64,000 nucleotides of DNA from Nemophila menziesii (lineage: Eukaryota; Streptophyta; Magnoliopsida; Boraginales; Hydrophyllaceae). The notes beneath the pieces are model-generated. The model had not been told where the DNA came from. It was given only the letters and a program-made list of their open reading frames with translations, and searched no databases. Shown piece by piece: positions 38,226 through 50,340 of this stretch. The translations under genes and the position numbers were made by a program. Within the stretch, counting starts at the first letter, position 1. Each line of letters begins with the position of its first letter. The stretch lies in assembly GCA_029959085.1 (NCBI GenBank), contig JARWIR010000002.1:32575733-32639732 (forward strand), given 5' to 3'.

Positions 38226-39251
38226 AATGACGCATACCCCACGTCTATTATTTAGTTTAGTCATTATACCCCCCTCTCGGATAATCTCCGCCACTAGTGT
38301 ATAGCTTAATTACTAATACCTATTTCTAATTGGCCAAATTAAAAATAGTAAACAAGCATGAAATAATAGTCAATATGAAATACCTAATTTGAATTAAATT
38401 AAAACACAATCCCAAATTAAAATTATTAAATATATTAAACCAGGGCTTAACCCATTATGCGATTCTCAAGTATAAAAGTGTTTATTCGAATTAAAAACAG
38501 AAAAATAAATTAATTAAATACATGTTTCCTAAAAACAGAAAGAAAAGATAAAACCTAATTAAAGGAATGATCGGAGCTATTGGTTGAAGAAAGGAGTTTC
38601 TCCCGGTCTACCCTTGCCTCTTTCTTCAGGAACATGGAATAAAATTAAGCGTATGTGAAAGGTACTGATTAATGAGGCTTAGGATGTCTTATATAGAGCT
38701 CAAAAACGTATTGGGCCCCTATTAGACTTAATTAAATGAATTAGGGGTCATGTCCATTTTACAATTGCCACAACTGTTGTACATACTTTAGTAAAACAGG
38801 TGTAACTTTCACACCTTAGGTCCAAATCACCTGATTCCACTTCCTATGTGACAATAACTTAAAGGTGCACACTTTTCATTCAAACCACCAGGTCTGAATC
38901 TGGACTATTTGGGCTTGGAGAATCCAATAAGTGACGACTTACTCAATCTGAAATTTCTTCTCCTTTACTAAAGTGGTGTCTTTTGCTCTCTTGACATTTC
39001 CTTTTGCTCATGGAATTCAAACTTCACTTCTTCTCTTCATCTTGGTGCCTTCTAGAAACCATGTACCTGAGAAGTTCATACTAAACACGCAAATTAATAC
39101 ACAAAATCTCTAAAAGTAACAATGTTATGATTTTGAAGGTAGAAAGTGCAACATAGCAAAATATGCTCAAAAGTCTATCTACTAAGTCCAACTTCTACCT
39201 TCAAATGATGTCTCCTAAGGGTATATATTTATCACAAAAAGGAAGACATCA
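38226..39251 (-). repeat. 3' LTR of element E, truncated
   Basis: Begins inside the LTR (ATCAATGACGCATACCCCACG, matching 61113 onward) and ends ...GGAAGACATCA at 39251 beside the polypurine tract. About 500 bp of the R/U5 side are missing. Confidence 0.8.
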
Positions 39252-40740
39252 AAACCCCCAACTCAAACCTTTGTCGCCCCGACAAAATAAGAACGAAAGT
39301 AGAGGTCTAAGGTAAGACACAAATGCAGAATATCAGGAATGATACCCAAAGTATAACTCAGAATAAATCTCATATAGTACACCCTAAGAACTAATGCACA
39401 CATACACCTTTCCTACAAAATAAAACACATATAATATGAATCCAAAATTAATTTCACAATGCTAGAAAGTTACACTTGATACTTAGCTAGAGATGGTGGC
39501 TATAGGGTGTTCATCGATCCTTACTTTCTTTGAATGCTCCACTTAACTTATTCCCTATTAGCAATATTGTCATTCAACTACGCATCTAAGAATCACAAGG
39601 TCTTTATGTTTTTAACATAGGACTAGGGAGGGTGTGATATGTATATTTGGTAAATTTGAAGTGAGCTTTTAGCTCTCTACTCACTAATCATCAACATACT
39701 GTCCTAGAGCTTGAGTTTACACTCAAATACGTTCTCAGTCAACCCAATTGACGCATTAATTAACATCCCCATATTAACCTAGTAAGCTCGAAAGATGATT
39801 TCCAAACTTTCCATTGTGCCAGTTACTTTATTTTCATTCGATTTTTCACATTTTTTGTAAGATATCCCTGACATTCATTTTGATGTGAGTAGTCATGTCT
39901 CTTATAATTTCTTTTTCTTTTTCTCAATTTTTTTCAAAGACCCGGAAAAGGCTTACAATTAATGAATCATCAACAATTGCGCACATAATACAAACGCATA
40001 AAGTTCTCACCCAATGTAATCTCCGATGATGAAACCCACCACCCCAAACTCAAGCTCTAAACACATGAAGTTTGAAGGTTGCGATTCAAGTGAGGGTCGT
40101 ATGGAAATTCCTATAAAACTAAGGGGATATCGCTTATATCGTGGCGACAAAAGAAAGGCTTAAAGGATAAAAATAGGGCTAAGAAGGATATAACATTAAT
40201 AATAGGTTAGAAAGCTAAAAAGGCTCAAGTGGCTATCAAAGAACTGCCTTTATCATTTTCCCAACTACATAGTTTCACTCTAATTTCGCTCTATTTTCAC
40301 TCTAGTTTCACTCTAGTTTCACCTATAGTTCATAACTAAGTGGGTTCTCTACTCATTCGGATCTCACGTTCTACACACCATTGATTCTCACTAAGTACAA
40401 GCTTAATTATTTTCCATTGTTCATTAATTTTTCTATCTGTCATCTAATGTTTGCATGCATTTCAAGGTGTGTTTTACATTAACCCTAAGGTCTACTATTT
40501 TCTATCATTGATTTACAAAAAGTATGCTTGTGGGGACATACAACACACTCTACAGTCAAATCATTCCTTTAAACTAATTTTTATTTGGTTTTAATTTTTT
40601 CTACAAAAAGCAGTAAAAACAGACTACGGGCATGAGAACAACGAGTACCCCATACCCAACTCAAAACTGAGTCATGTCCCCACGACTCGAAAAAGACTCT
40701 GAAATATTAAAAACTTAAAACACATAAGAAATTAAGGAAT
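39252..40740 (-). other. 3' UTR of element E
   Basis: Non-coding. The polypurine tract is at 39252-39268 and the hairpin TTTGTCG-CCC-CGACAAA (plus strand) at 39270-39286. Purine tracts lie at 40036-40059 and 40648-40666. The second hairpin spans 40669-40688 (8 pairs with one G-U). GATTCAAGTGAGGGTCGTATGG lies near 40083. A stretch at 40265-40325 repeats TTTCACTCTA several times. Confidence 0.75.
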
Positions 40741-41157
40741 GGATTAGAAGGTGATACCCGGCCATAGACCCCTTGTGTATAGACCTTTTGTAATTACCTC
40801 ATAACTATGATCTTATCATTGTAGTTCATCTTTAGTGTTCCCATCATGTGGCAGCGATATATATTGTCTATCCTTGTGACTATATTTGTTAATGTCACTG
40901 CCTTCTGATTTTTTTTGGAGATTCGAAGATGAACCTTGATCTTCTGCTAGTGGTGTTCTTTATTTGGGTATGGCTGGTACCTTCTTTTTCATGTAATACT
41001 TTCGTAATGGTTGTGCAGTCACCTTGAGCTTTGGTTTCTTCATAGTTGGTCCAACAAGGTCGATGGCTTTCTCCTTTGTAGCTCCAGGTAAATCCTTCCT
41101 TTTCCATAAGATATAACATTTCCTCTTGTAATCCATGGCATCAGTTCTGTTAGTCAT
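40741..41157 (-). pseudogene. env-like gene relic of element E
   Basis: Starts ATG at 41157 with MTNRTDAMDYK, then KDLPGATKEKAIDLVGPTMK, the conserved N-terminal motif of the family (…GAT-x-x-KAI…), and a Lys-rich stretch. The large central domain found in J and C is absent and the sequence soon reaches the 3' UTR. It is preceded on the minus strand by the purine tract TTGAGTTGTGGGTGG (41164-41179). Confidence 0.65.
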
Positions 41158-41179
41158 CTTTGTACCACCCACAACTCAA

Positions 41180-41697
41180 GATACACAAAGTATGGAATAA
41201 GAGTATGGAAGATTGTGTGGCTTGATGTTGTTGTTTGGATGAAGGATTAGGGAAAATAGAGGAAGGATTTGATTAATAATGGTGGAAGAATTCTTGAAGA
41301 CTTGATGATCTTTTGGTGTTGTGTGGTGATTCGAAATGGATTTAATGTTTATGGAAAATGAAAGGAAGATCATATGGTGTTTTTTTGTTTGATGGAAGGT
41401 TCAATCGATCTTCAAAGTGTTTTTATTGAGTTTGGGAACCGCTAGGGTTAGGTTTTGTTGGATTAAATCCAATATAAGGGAATAATTTGCTTCCCAATCG
41501 ACTCCTTGCGATGTAACGTAGCTTCCTCGCGGTATACATCGAGTGGCGTGACACTCTCCTGCCCCATGTCACGGTATTGCACATCTGATGACACAGTTTT
41601 GACCAATGGACTGTCGGTAGTGGACCTGATTTGTCAAATCGTGGTGACGGTATTTAGCCCTGCGGTGTACCGCGGCTTCACTATGGTATTACCACAT
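41180..41697 (-). other. Inter-ORF spacer of element E
   Basis: AT-rich to 41480, then GC-richer with GATGTAACGTAGC, GCGGTATACATCG, CATGTCACGG and the near-palindrome GCGGTGTACCGC at 41662-41673. Cut at 41697 by the LTR of F. The plus open frame at 41506-41811 is incidental. Confidence 0.6.
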
Positions 41698-43256
41698 TGG
41701 TGTCGCCTAAGGTGTGATAAAATAATGAATAAAATAAGTGCAAATAAACACCCTAGGCTGAGCACGGTTCTGCAAGTATACAGGACGTATGCAAGTTTTA
41801 ATGATAAATAGAATTCGTTCCTCAGAGACTACGAAAGTTAGGAAGAACTTATGCAATTTATCTAGTGCAGATATGAAAGCTAGAACAGATAATACGCAAG
41901 AAAATAAAGACTAAAGAGAATTTTATTTGGTTTTTGTTAAGAGAAAATTAGACTAATAAATTAAAGACAAGAAAATTAAATAAAAGAAAAGAAGATAGTA
42001 TGATAGTTTAGCTCGAGATATTAGCAAGTAATCCCCACTAGTATTGTTTATTCTAACATGTAAGGATGAATCATATGATATTACTATAGTCAGGATTCTA
42101 AATTCCATACCTTAGACCTTGAGAGCGACTAAGGGGACTACGGCACAACCACGAGACAATCCAAACTTAGGGTTATCAAGCGCTACCAAGGCCCTAAGTA
42201 GTACAATTCCTTCAATTGGTGATATGGTGGTTAAAAATACCCTAATGACTATCTAGTTAAAATCGGTGTTGTCAAGACCAATATTGGACACTAGACGTTA
42301 TGTGGTGTTTCAATAGTTAAACACCCCTTTCGGGCGACCATCTAACTACTATTAAGGTAATCCTATACGCATGCATTCGCAAGGAAAACAGACAATAAAT
42401 CAAAACACATAAATAGAGAATAAAACATGACTTCAATTAAATACGATGTATCCCAAATCATATAGAAAAACTAGGGTTCATACATATATGCTAAATCTCA
42501 AGCTAAAATTATTTAATTCATACTAAAGAAAGAAAAGAAAACAATTACAGATTTGAAGGTTGAAGATGACATAATATGGTGTTCAACTCTTTCCAGACTT
42601 CTCTTCTTGTGTCGTAAGCTTTTTCCTAGCTTAAGGACTAGCCAAGGATGTGTTTCTTATGATAAGATGGTGTATTTATAGGTATAGGAAACCCTAAAAC
42701 GTTTCTTAGAATAGAATATAGGTATTGGACTCCAAGCCCAACTCAAATTCGTAACCCTAAAATATAAAAAAGGTAAGATTCTAATGCTGTTTTGTTTTGG
42801 TCGTAACTGCTTCAATACTTATCCGTTTGACGCGTTTGAATAGTCGAAACTGATCGTCTTTGAAATCTCTTTAACTTTTCTTCAGATCATTCTTCTAAAT
42901 TCCTATCCAATCTTGAGTTATGATTACTTTTATGTTCGTAGCTGCTGGAATTCAAATTTATTTGGCAACTTTTTCTTTTTCATATTTCTTTCCTTTTATC
43001 TCCAATTTCCATGTTTATTCTCTTTCCTTTATCTCTTAGAAATAACTTGGAATATAATTAATTACCATATATCTTTAAAACTTCACAATTAACAAACAAT
43101 TAAACCCAATATGCTCTAAAAATAATAAATAATTAAATCAAGCCAAAAAAATAGGAAAGTGTACTAAATCGTGAGAAAATCAAACTATAACCTAATAAAT
43201 ACACCTAAAATGATGTCTCCAACTAATACTAAATCATCACAAATGGGGAGACATCA
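41698..43256 (-). repeat. 3' LTR of element F
   Basis: Plus strand TGGTGTCGCCTAAGG...GGGGAGACATCA, 1,559 bp, very similar to solo LTR O (50341-51831), including the first 45 bases. A TATTTATAGG near 42671 is the likely TATA region on the minus strand. Confidence 0.85.
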
Positions 43257-44805
43257 AGACCCCCAACTCAAAGTTGTATAGTCCCGATACAATAAAAATA
43301 AAAATTAAAGAATAGTAGGGTAGTCACATAAAGAAGGAGAAGTAGGAGGAGAATAAGAACAGAACACAATAAATGGTCCTAGAGCATAATATCTAAAAAG
43401 TCTCATGTAATATTTCTCAAGAAATAATGCACACGTATGCTAATATATACATAATCAACAATCCCTAAATTCAAGTCCAGATTAATTTCGCAATGCCAGA
43501 AGGAGAGGTCTCAACTCAGTTTGTGCTAATGGCTATAGGTTGTTCATAGGTCCTAATATAGCATCCAATGTTCACTTACCTACAACCTAATAGCTCAATT
43601 GTTTCTCCACCAAGTTGTTAAAAATCCTAAGGTCTTTTCGGTTATAACGTGGCTTAGAGACGGTGTGGTATATTTGGATAATAAAAAGTTAGTTGTTGGC
43701 TCTCTCCTCACATTCCATCAACGAATCGCCCTAGAGCTTGAGTTTTCACTCGAAGATGTTCTCACTCAACCCAATTTTGATGCTTTAATGTTCATCCCCA
43801 ATAATCCCAAATAAAACCTTTCATGATGATATACAAATTCTACTTTGTCGGTCCGAATATATATTCTTTTTTTTGTATAGCTATGACTCTCTTTTTGATA
43901 TTCGAGATATCACGCTATTTTTTTCATTTATTTTTTCTTTTCAATTCATGCTTTTCATCTTTTTTCATTCACTATTACCCCGACAAATGGTTACAATAAT
44001 AACTTTTTCATCAGTAATAAAATCACAATTACAATTTCCCAAACCTAGTGTCCTTAATGATGAAACCCACCACCCCAAAATCAAGCTCTAAAAACGACTT
44101 GTCTCAGGTTTTGCGATTCGAGTGCGGGTCATATAAATAAGTCCTAAAAACTAAGGGGTATGGTTTATAATGTGGTTAAATAAAAGGCTTTAGAAAGGCT
44201 TAGATGGTCTAAGACGGATAAATCATAACAATTATTAAATAAAAGGGTGAGAAAGCTAAAAGGTTTCAAGTGGCTTCAATATGAAAGAACTGCCTTATTC
44301 ACTATTCTAACTACCGGATTTTGTTACTTTTTCACTATTAGTTCATAGACAAGCGGGTTTTCAACTAATTTCAAACCTCACGTTCTACGCACCAAATAAC
44401 TCTCCCTAAGTTTCAACTTGACTTCTTAGCATTGCTTATTAACTTTTCTATCTTTTATTTCCTGTTATCATACATACATACTAAACATATTTGTGACATC
44501 TTTCAAAAACATACTACTTACTATCATTGACCTAATTAAATCATGCTCAATAGGTACATTCAACATATTATATGCCTATTTAAACCTAAAAATTTTAAAT
44601 TTTATACAAAAACGAAATGGAAGATGGACAACGAATCCCCACCCCCAACTCAAAAGTGAGTCGTGTCCCCACGACACGAAAAAGACTCAAAAAAAAATTT
44701 AAGATTAGCAGAAATATTGCACATAAAGAAATGGTAGGGAAGAAAGAAAACATAATCTTGAGGCTATTGTCTCGCATTATCGACATCCAAGATAGGATTT
44801 GCTAG
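43257..44805 (-). other. 3' UTR of element F
   Basis: Polypurine tract at 43257-43272. Hairpin TTGTAT...ATACAA at 43274-43292 with one mismatched pair. Purine tracts at 44066-44090 and 44637-44654. Second hairpin GTCGTG-TCCC-CACGAC at 44660-44675. Conserved GCGATTCGAGTGCGGGTCAT near 44113. The short plus open frames here are incidental. Confidence 0.75.
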
Positions 44806-45248
44806 ATCTTTCTTTAATTGATCGAGTGTTATGATGTGCTTTTTTCTTCTTTTGAAAGTTGTGTAATTCCTCTCAAAACTTTCATGGTCCAAGAATTGTC
44901 AATCTTGTTACTCATCTTAAACTCAAGTGTCTCTCCTTCACCCAAAATCACATTCGCTTTCCGAACAAGACACGTGATTATAGTAGGATATTTCTCATTA
45001 AATAACACATGAGAGAGACCGAAAATCGTATCACCTCCTCATAGATCAATTGTGCCACATCCTCTTCTTCTCCTCAAAATGCAATTCAACAAAAACAAAA
45101 TTTTTAGAACGTCTTACTATGAACGTAGACCAACCCAATCTTTCTCCAATCTCCAAGAATCTTCTTGTATTCTCCTTTACCAACTTCTTCTTCAAATACT
45201 TTCTTATAAGCAAAAGGAAGTTCCTATAATTGTTTCTTCGCAGAAGCT
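44806..45248 (-). pseudogene. env-like gene, C-terminal half (element F)
   Basis: The minus strand reads AQLIYEEV-like CGTIDL, TIFGLSHVLFNEKYPTIITC, LVRKANVILGEGETLEFKMS, and NKIDNS. This is colinear with 5470-5650 of element I (DVEQLIFE, LFNVKHPTMIMC, TNVVQGEEERLMYRVS). It is truncated at 45248 against the E integrase. Stops are present. Confidence 0.65.
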
Positions 45249-46460
45249 ATCATGATAGATCTTCAATTGATGTCCATTCACCATAAAGGTGCGGTTCTTG
45301 ATTGAAAATGCTCAATTTCTATAGCTCAATAAGGCGTAAATTCGGTCACAACAAAAGGACCAGACCACTTTGATTTCAGCTTCCCTGGATAATTGCTAAA
45401 CTTGGAATTATATTTCAGGACCTTCTATCCCACTTCAAATCTCTTCTCATGAATTTGATTATCAAATCGTTTCTTCGTGTTTTCTTTGTAAAGCTTAGCA
45501 TTCTCATAGACATGAAACCAAAACTCATCAAGCCCATTCAGTTTCATCATTTGATTCGCCCCGGACAAGGTAGGATCTAAGTTCAACTCAGCTATCGCCC
45601 AATACGCACCTAATTCAAGCTCAAGAGGTAAGTGACAAGCCTTACCATAAACCATGTGGTACGAAGATGCACCCACGGGCGTTTTGAATGCAGTTCAATA
45701 CATCCATAATGCATCATCTAGCTTCATTGACCAATCCTTACGTGTTGGTCCAACAGTTTTCTTTAGAACGGATTTGATCTCTGGATTAGAGACCTCAGCT
45801 TGACCATTTGCTTGTGGATGATACGCAATGGATACTCGATGTCTCACCCCATACTTCTCTAAAACCGCCTTCAAGTACTTATTAACGAAATGTGTTCCTC
45901 CATCACTGATAATAATTCTAGACGTACCATGTCTAGTGAAGATGTGTGATTTCAAGAATTTTATCACTACTCGTGAATCATTCGTAGGTAGATCTACTGC
46001 CTCTACCCATTTTGACACGTAATCAACAGCTAGTAAGATGTATAGATTCCAATTGGATGGTATGAATGGGCCCATGAAATCAATACCCCACACATCAAAT
46101 ATCTCAACTTCAAGAACCTTATTACATGCCATCTCATCTCTCTTTAATATATTACCGGTGTATTGGAATCTATGGAATTCTTTGACATATGCATGATAAT
46201 CCTTATGTAAAGTAGGCCAAAAGAAACCGAATTGAAGTACCTTTGACACTGTGCGGTCACCCTTGAAGTGTCCTCCATAGGCTGAATCATAACAACCTTC
46301 ATACTGCACAGAGTTCACCTTCAGGTATGCATCTTCTCACCATCTGATCACTACACATTTTGTAAAGGAAGAGATCCTCCCAAAAGAACTGTTTAGCACG
46401 GTGAACCAATTTCATCCTCTCTTCTGAGTAACACCCTTCAGGAAAGGATCCACTCACAAT
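45249..46460 (-). pseudogene. Integrase of element E, zinc domain and ends damaged
   Basis: Frame 46318-45695 has the catalytic core with [20 protein letters not shown] and the E of [10 protein letters not shown], so the D-D-E set is intact. In the zinc domain the first His reads Tyr ([11 protein letters not shown]) and both cysteines of CxxC are Phe (EFHRFQ). This part could not bind zinc. A frame change near 45690 leads to 45676-45425 (SSYHMVYGKACHLPLELELG) and then the GPY/F region, which ends at about 45249 in the MVNG-QLK segment, before the usual terminus. Confidence 0.85.
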
Positions 46461-46974
46461 GAGGTTTTCTATATCTACATACCAAGGAGTACCAATTACT
46501 GTTATCTAAAATAAACTCTCATCAGGTTACTCCTCCTTGACCAACTTTGATCCACTATTAACATTAAAACCTTTAAGACGCGACAAATGATCTGTTACCT
46601 GATTTTCACTTCCCTTACGATCTTGAGTCTCTAAATTAAACTCTTGCAACAACAAAACCCATCTAATCAAATGAGATTTTGCATCCTTCTTCTCTATCAG
46701 GTATTTGATCACCAAATGATCTGTGTATACGACAGTTTTTGCCCCAAGGAGATAGGAACGAAACTTGTCAAAAGCGTATACCAAAGTTAATAGCTCCTTC
46801 TTGGTCACGGTATAATTTACTTGAGCACTTGTGAAATGCTTACTAGCATAATATATGGTATGAAATAGCTTCTCTTTTCTCTGACCCAACACATCACCCA
46901 TAGCAAGATCGCTAGCATCACACATAACCTCGCACATGATGTTCCAATCTAGAGGAACTACGATAGGTGTTGAG
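46461..46974 (-). pseudogene. RNase H of element E
   Basis: Reads [32 protein letters not shown] (first catalytic Asp present), [57 protein letters not shown], and [13 protein letters not shown]. It is cut immediately upstream of LISTPIV by the LTR of L; the partner RT resumes at 56649. The open frame in the plus-coordinate direction to 47096 runs into the L LTR by chance. Confidence 0.85.
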
Positions 46975-46979
46975 ATAAG
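46975..46979. repeat. Target-site duplication of L, left copy
   Basis: ATAAG, repeated exactly at 56644-56648 on the far side of element L. Confidence 0.9.
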
Positions 46980-48550
46980 GGGTGGGGGAAAAGGTGTGAC
47001 AAATAAACAAATAAACAAATAAATAAAGATAATAATAAAGGATACACCCTTGACTACCACGAGAAACTCACTGCAAGTATTACAGATCGTTTTCAATTTT
47101 ACTTGATAAGAAAAGTTCGTTCGCAGGAATTTAATCTGTTATATCTACTTGTATTCAATAAGCGTAGATAAATTTAGATGTTTCGAGTAAAATCTAATAA
47201 GATGAATAGATATCTGATGTGAAATAATAAATAAGAATGTAGATAAATAAATATAAACGTAAGTTAGATAAATTAGGGTTATTAATATGATCCTATCTTA
47301 CTAAGTTGTTATTCTAACCTTAAGGGTGAATTGAGCATTATATATTAACCGGGATTCTAAATTCATCCTAACCCCAATCAGGGTGGACTTAGGAGAAACC
47401 TGTCCACTACTAGGGGACTTGGGTAAGGGGACCCTGAGTAATGATCGGTGGTTAAATCAAACATTTATGGCTATCTAGTTAGGCAAGCCCATCAGGATCA
47501 CTACCACACACTAGACGATTATGTGGTGTTGTCAATAATTGAGCCCCCCTTCCAGATGTTAATTCAATTACTAAGGATAGTCCTAAGATTGGCCAAATCT
47601 AGGGCTGGAAACAATAAGCCAAAGAACAAAGCACAGATATATGCCAAGCTCAAATCAATTAAAATAACAAATAGTATTATGGAATGTATGATAAAATAAT
47701 AACCCAACAATTAATAGTAAAACTTACAGAATAAAAGCTTAGAAATATTTTGAAGCCACAAATATATAGCCAATTACCCTAAATATAGAGAATGATAAAT
47801 GTAGAAGAGGAGTTTTTCACTCTCCAACTTCTTGCTTCTTGTCTTCCTCTACAGGTCAGCTTGCTTCTCTGGTTGATAAACTTGGTACTAAGGATTAATA
47901 TTCAAGCAAAGATTAATATATGTCTTAGAACTGAGTAAGGACATGTTTACAATAGTTAAATAGTGTATTATAGGTGTTTAGGAAGCGCTAGGTCGGATTT
48001 CTTGGAGTAGAAGGCAAGCAATTGGACTCTTTTTCCAAATCAAATTCGTTTCCTAAAATATAGGAGATAGGGTAAAGTGCTACCTTGTTTTTGTCGTAAC
48101 GTCTTCGTTATTACTCCGATTTTTGCCTACTTTATATCGAAACGACCGCGTTAAAAATATCGACACGTTTTTCTTTTTATTGCTCCTCCAAATTCCTAGC
48201 CGATTTTGAGTTATATTTACTTTAGTGGACGTGGATGCAAAATTTCAGATTTACTTGACAGCTTTTCCATTCCTATTTTATCTCTACTTCCTTTTATCTC
48301 CAATTTCCATCTATATCTTCTTTCATTAATATCTTAGAATTGATTTTTAATCTAATTAACTACCATATATCGTTAAAACTTCACATTAACACACAAATTA
48401 AACCAAATATGCTATAATAATAAATCATCAAATCAAGACAAGAAATAAGAAATTATCAAAATATGAATAAAAATCTATAATTAATTAACCATAAACACAT
48501 AAAATGATGTCTCCAACCTAGATTATCATATCACAACTAAAGCGACATCA
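46980..48550 (-). repeat. 3' LTR of element L
   Basis: Plus strand GGGTGGGGGAAAAGGTGTGAC (first base decayed from T) to ...GCGACATCA. A closely similar partner is at 55110-56643. The TATA box of the partner is damaged here by a one-base loss (GTATTATAGG near 47974). Confidence 0.9.
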
Positions 48551-50105
48551 AGACCCCCAAGTCAAAGTTGTATCGTCCCGATACAATAAAGATAAAAAGA
48601 AAGGGAAGTCTCTAAATACACACCTAAGTCAATTAAACACAGTAAGAAGAAGATAGTAGAATATATAATATAAACTTAAAGCAACTACTTATAAAATTTC
48701 ATGTAATGCTATTAAAAACTAAATTACATGTACACTTGTCATATTCACGATCAATACGGCTTAGATTCAAGATCAGATTAGCTTCGCAATGCAAGAAGGA
48801 GAGGTTCTTCACTTAGTTTACCAAGGAGGCTATAAATTGTTCATCAAACTTCACTAGTATTCAAAGATCCATCTAACTACTCTCTAACAGCTCAATCACT
48901 TCTAGATTACATATCAAGTAATAAAAAGGTATTTAAGGGTTGTAATGTTGGCTTATGGACGGTATGATAGTATATTTGGATAATTTAGAGTGAGCTTTTG
49001 GCTCTCTCTCCTCACTAGCCATCAACGACTCACCCTAGAGCTTGAGTTACTCTCATAAAACATTCTCACTCAACCCACTAATTTTGATGCACTAATTAGC
49101 ATCCCCAATAACCCAATACTAAAGCATAAAGATGATCACATAAATAAAATTCCATTTTGCCGGTCCAAATATATTCAATATTCTTATATAAATTTTTTCT
49201 TTTGTAATATAACTATGACTCTCTTTTTAATGTGATTTATCATGCAATTTTTTTCTCATTTTTTTCTTTTCATAAATTTTTTCATTTACTTTTACCCCGG
49301 TAAAGGGTTACAATATAAAACATTTAATCATCAATAAAAATATAGAGCACAATTAATAAGCTCAGAAATCCCAACCCAATAATACTTCCCATAATGGTGG
49401 ACCCACCACGCCAGACTCAAGCTTTATAATAATTGTCTATGCATCGCGATTCGAGTGCGGGTCATTTGGAAAAGTCTTAAAATCTAAAGGGATATGGCTT
49501 ATAACATGGTTAATAAAAAGGCTTTAGAAAGGCTAGAAGGGGCTGAGAATGATATAGATATAATAAATGGAAAGCAAGCTAAAAGAAAACAAGGGGCTTA
49601 GCAAATAACCGCCATAATCACTTTCTAAACTATGCAATTTCGTCATTCTCTTACCTTTAGCACGTTCATCAAATGGGTTTATCAACTATCTTTGATCTCA
49701 TAGACTACACACCTCTCAAGGCGCCCCAAGATCAAACATACTTCTACTGCATTGCTTACTAATCTTCTCTTTACTATCAATGTGTGTTTCATGTAAATAC
49801 TCAAAGCATACAAAATAAAATAGCTCATAAACATATTACTTTCTGTCATTAACTTACTAAGCTTATGCTTAAAATCTATTAAACACACTCAACACCTAAT
49901 CCTTCTCTAAAAAAATAATGTTTAAAAACAATAAATCACATAAAAACGGAGATGAGGAACAACAAATACCCTCACCCCCAACTCAAAAATGAGGTGTGTC
50001 CACACGACTCGAAAGGACTATTTAAAAAATTAAACTTTAACATATATTGCAAGTACAAAAAGATGGTATGGAAGAAAAAAAACATACTCTTCGATGCTAT
50101 TGCCT
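48551..50105 (-). other. 3' UTR of element L
   Basis: Polypurine tract at 48551-48565. Hairpin TTGTATCG-TCC-CGATACAA at 48568-48586 (8 perfect pairs). Purine tracts at 49400-49425 and 49974-49989. GCGATTCGAGTGCGGGTCAT at 49445-49464. CACGTTCATCAAATGGGTTTATC at 49661. No gene. Confidence 0.75.
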
Positions 50106-50335
50106 CGCATGATCAATACCCGGAATAGGGTGTAGTGCTTTTCTTGTATGTAACCTTCTAGTATTACCAATTTTCGCATTCCCTTACCTCCTCTTGTGAT
50201 TTATCCCTATCGATCATATAACTCTAGAAGTCACTTGCTCTTACCTTCTCCAATTTCTTACCTAACACCTTGGTTTGATTCTTCATCTTCCTTAACACTT
50301 AAATAATTTCTTTGTTCTTTTTGTCATCTCTTTTG
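50106..50335 (-). pseudogene. env-like relic of element L
   Basis: After the purine tract and TSD the minus strand has ATG near 50325 (context GGGGTCAAAAGAGATGACAAAAAG, as in J) followed by a Lys-rich short frame that stops after about a dozen codons. The central domain is missing and the 3' UTR begins by about 50100. Confidence 0.5.
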
Positions 50336-50340
50336 ACCCC

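Larger units (their letters stand above)
41698..45248 (-). mobile_element. Athila-type element F, 3' part
   Basis: A 3' LTR (41698-43256), 3' UTR with polypurine tract and hairpin, and the C-terminal half of an env-like gene. It is inserted in the spacer of E after CACAT (41693-41697). Its 5' half, including the other LTR and target duplication, is missing. At about 45248 it meets the integrase C-terminus of E, so a deletion removed the right side of F and the end of the E integrase. Confidence 0.7.

Noticed and set aside
46980..47096. Hydrophobic leader ([14 protein letters not shown]) in front of E RNase H
   Set aside because: It is the L LTR end translated by chance upstream of the real domain.
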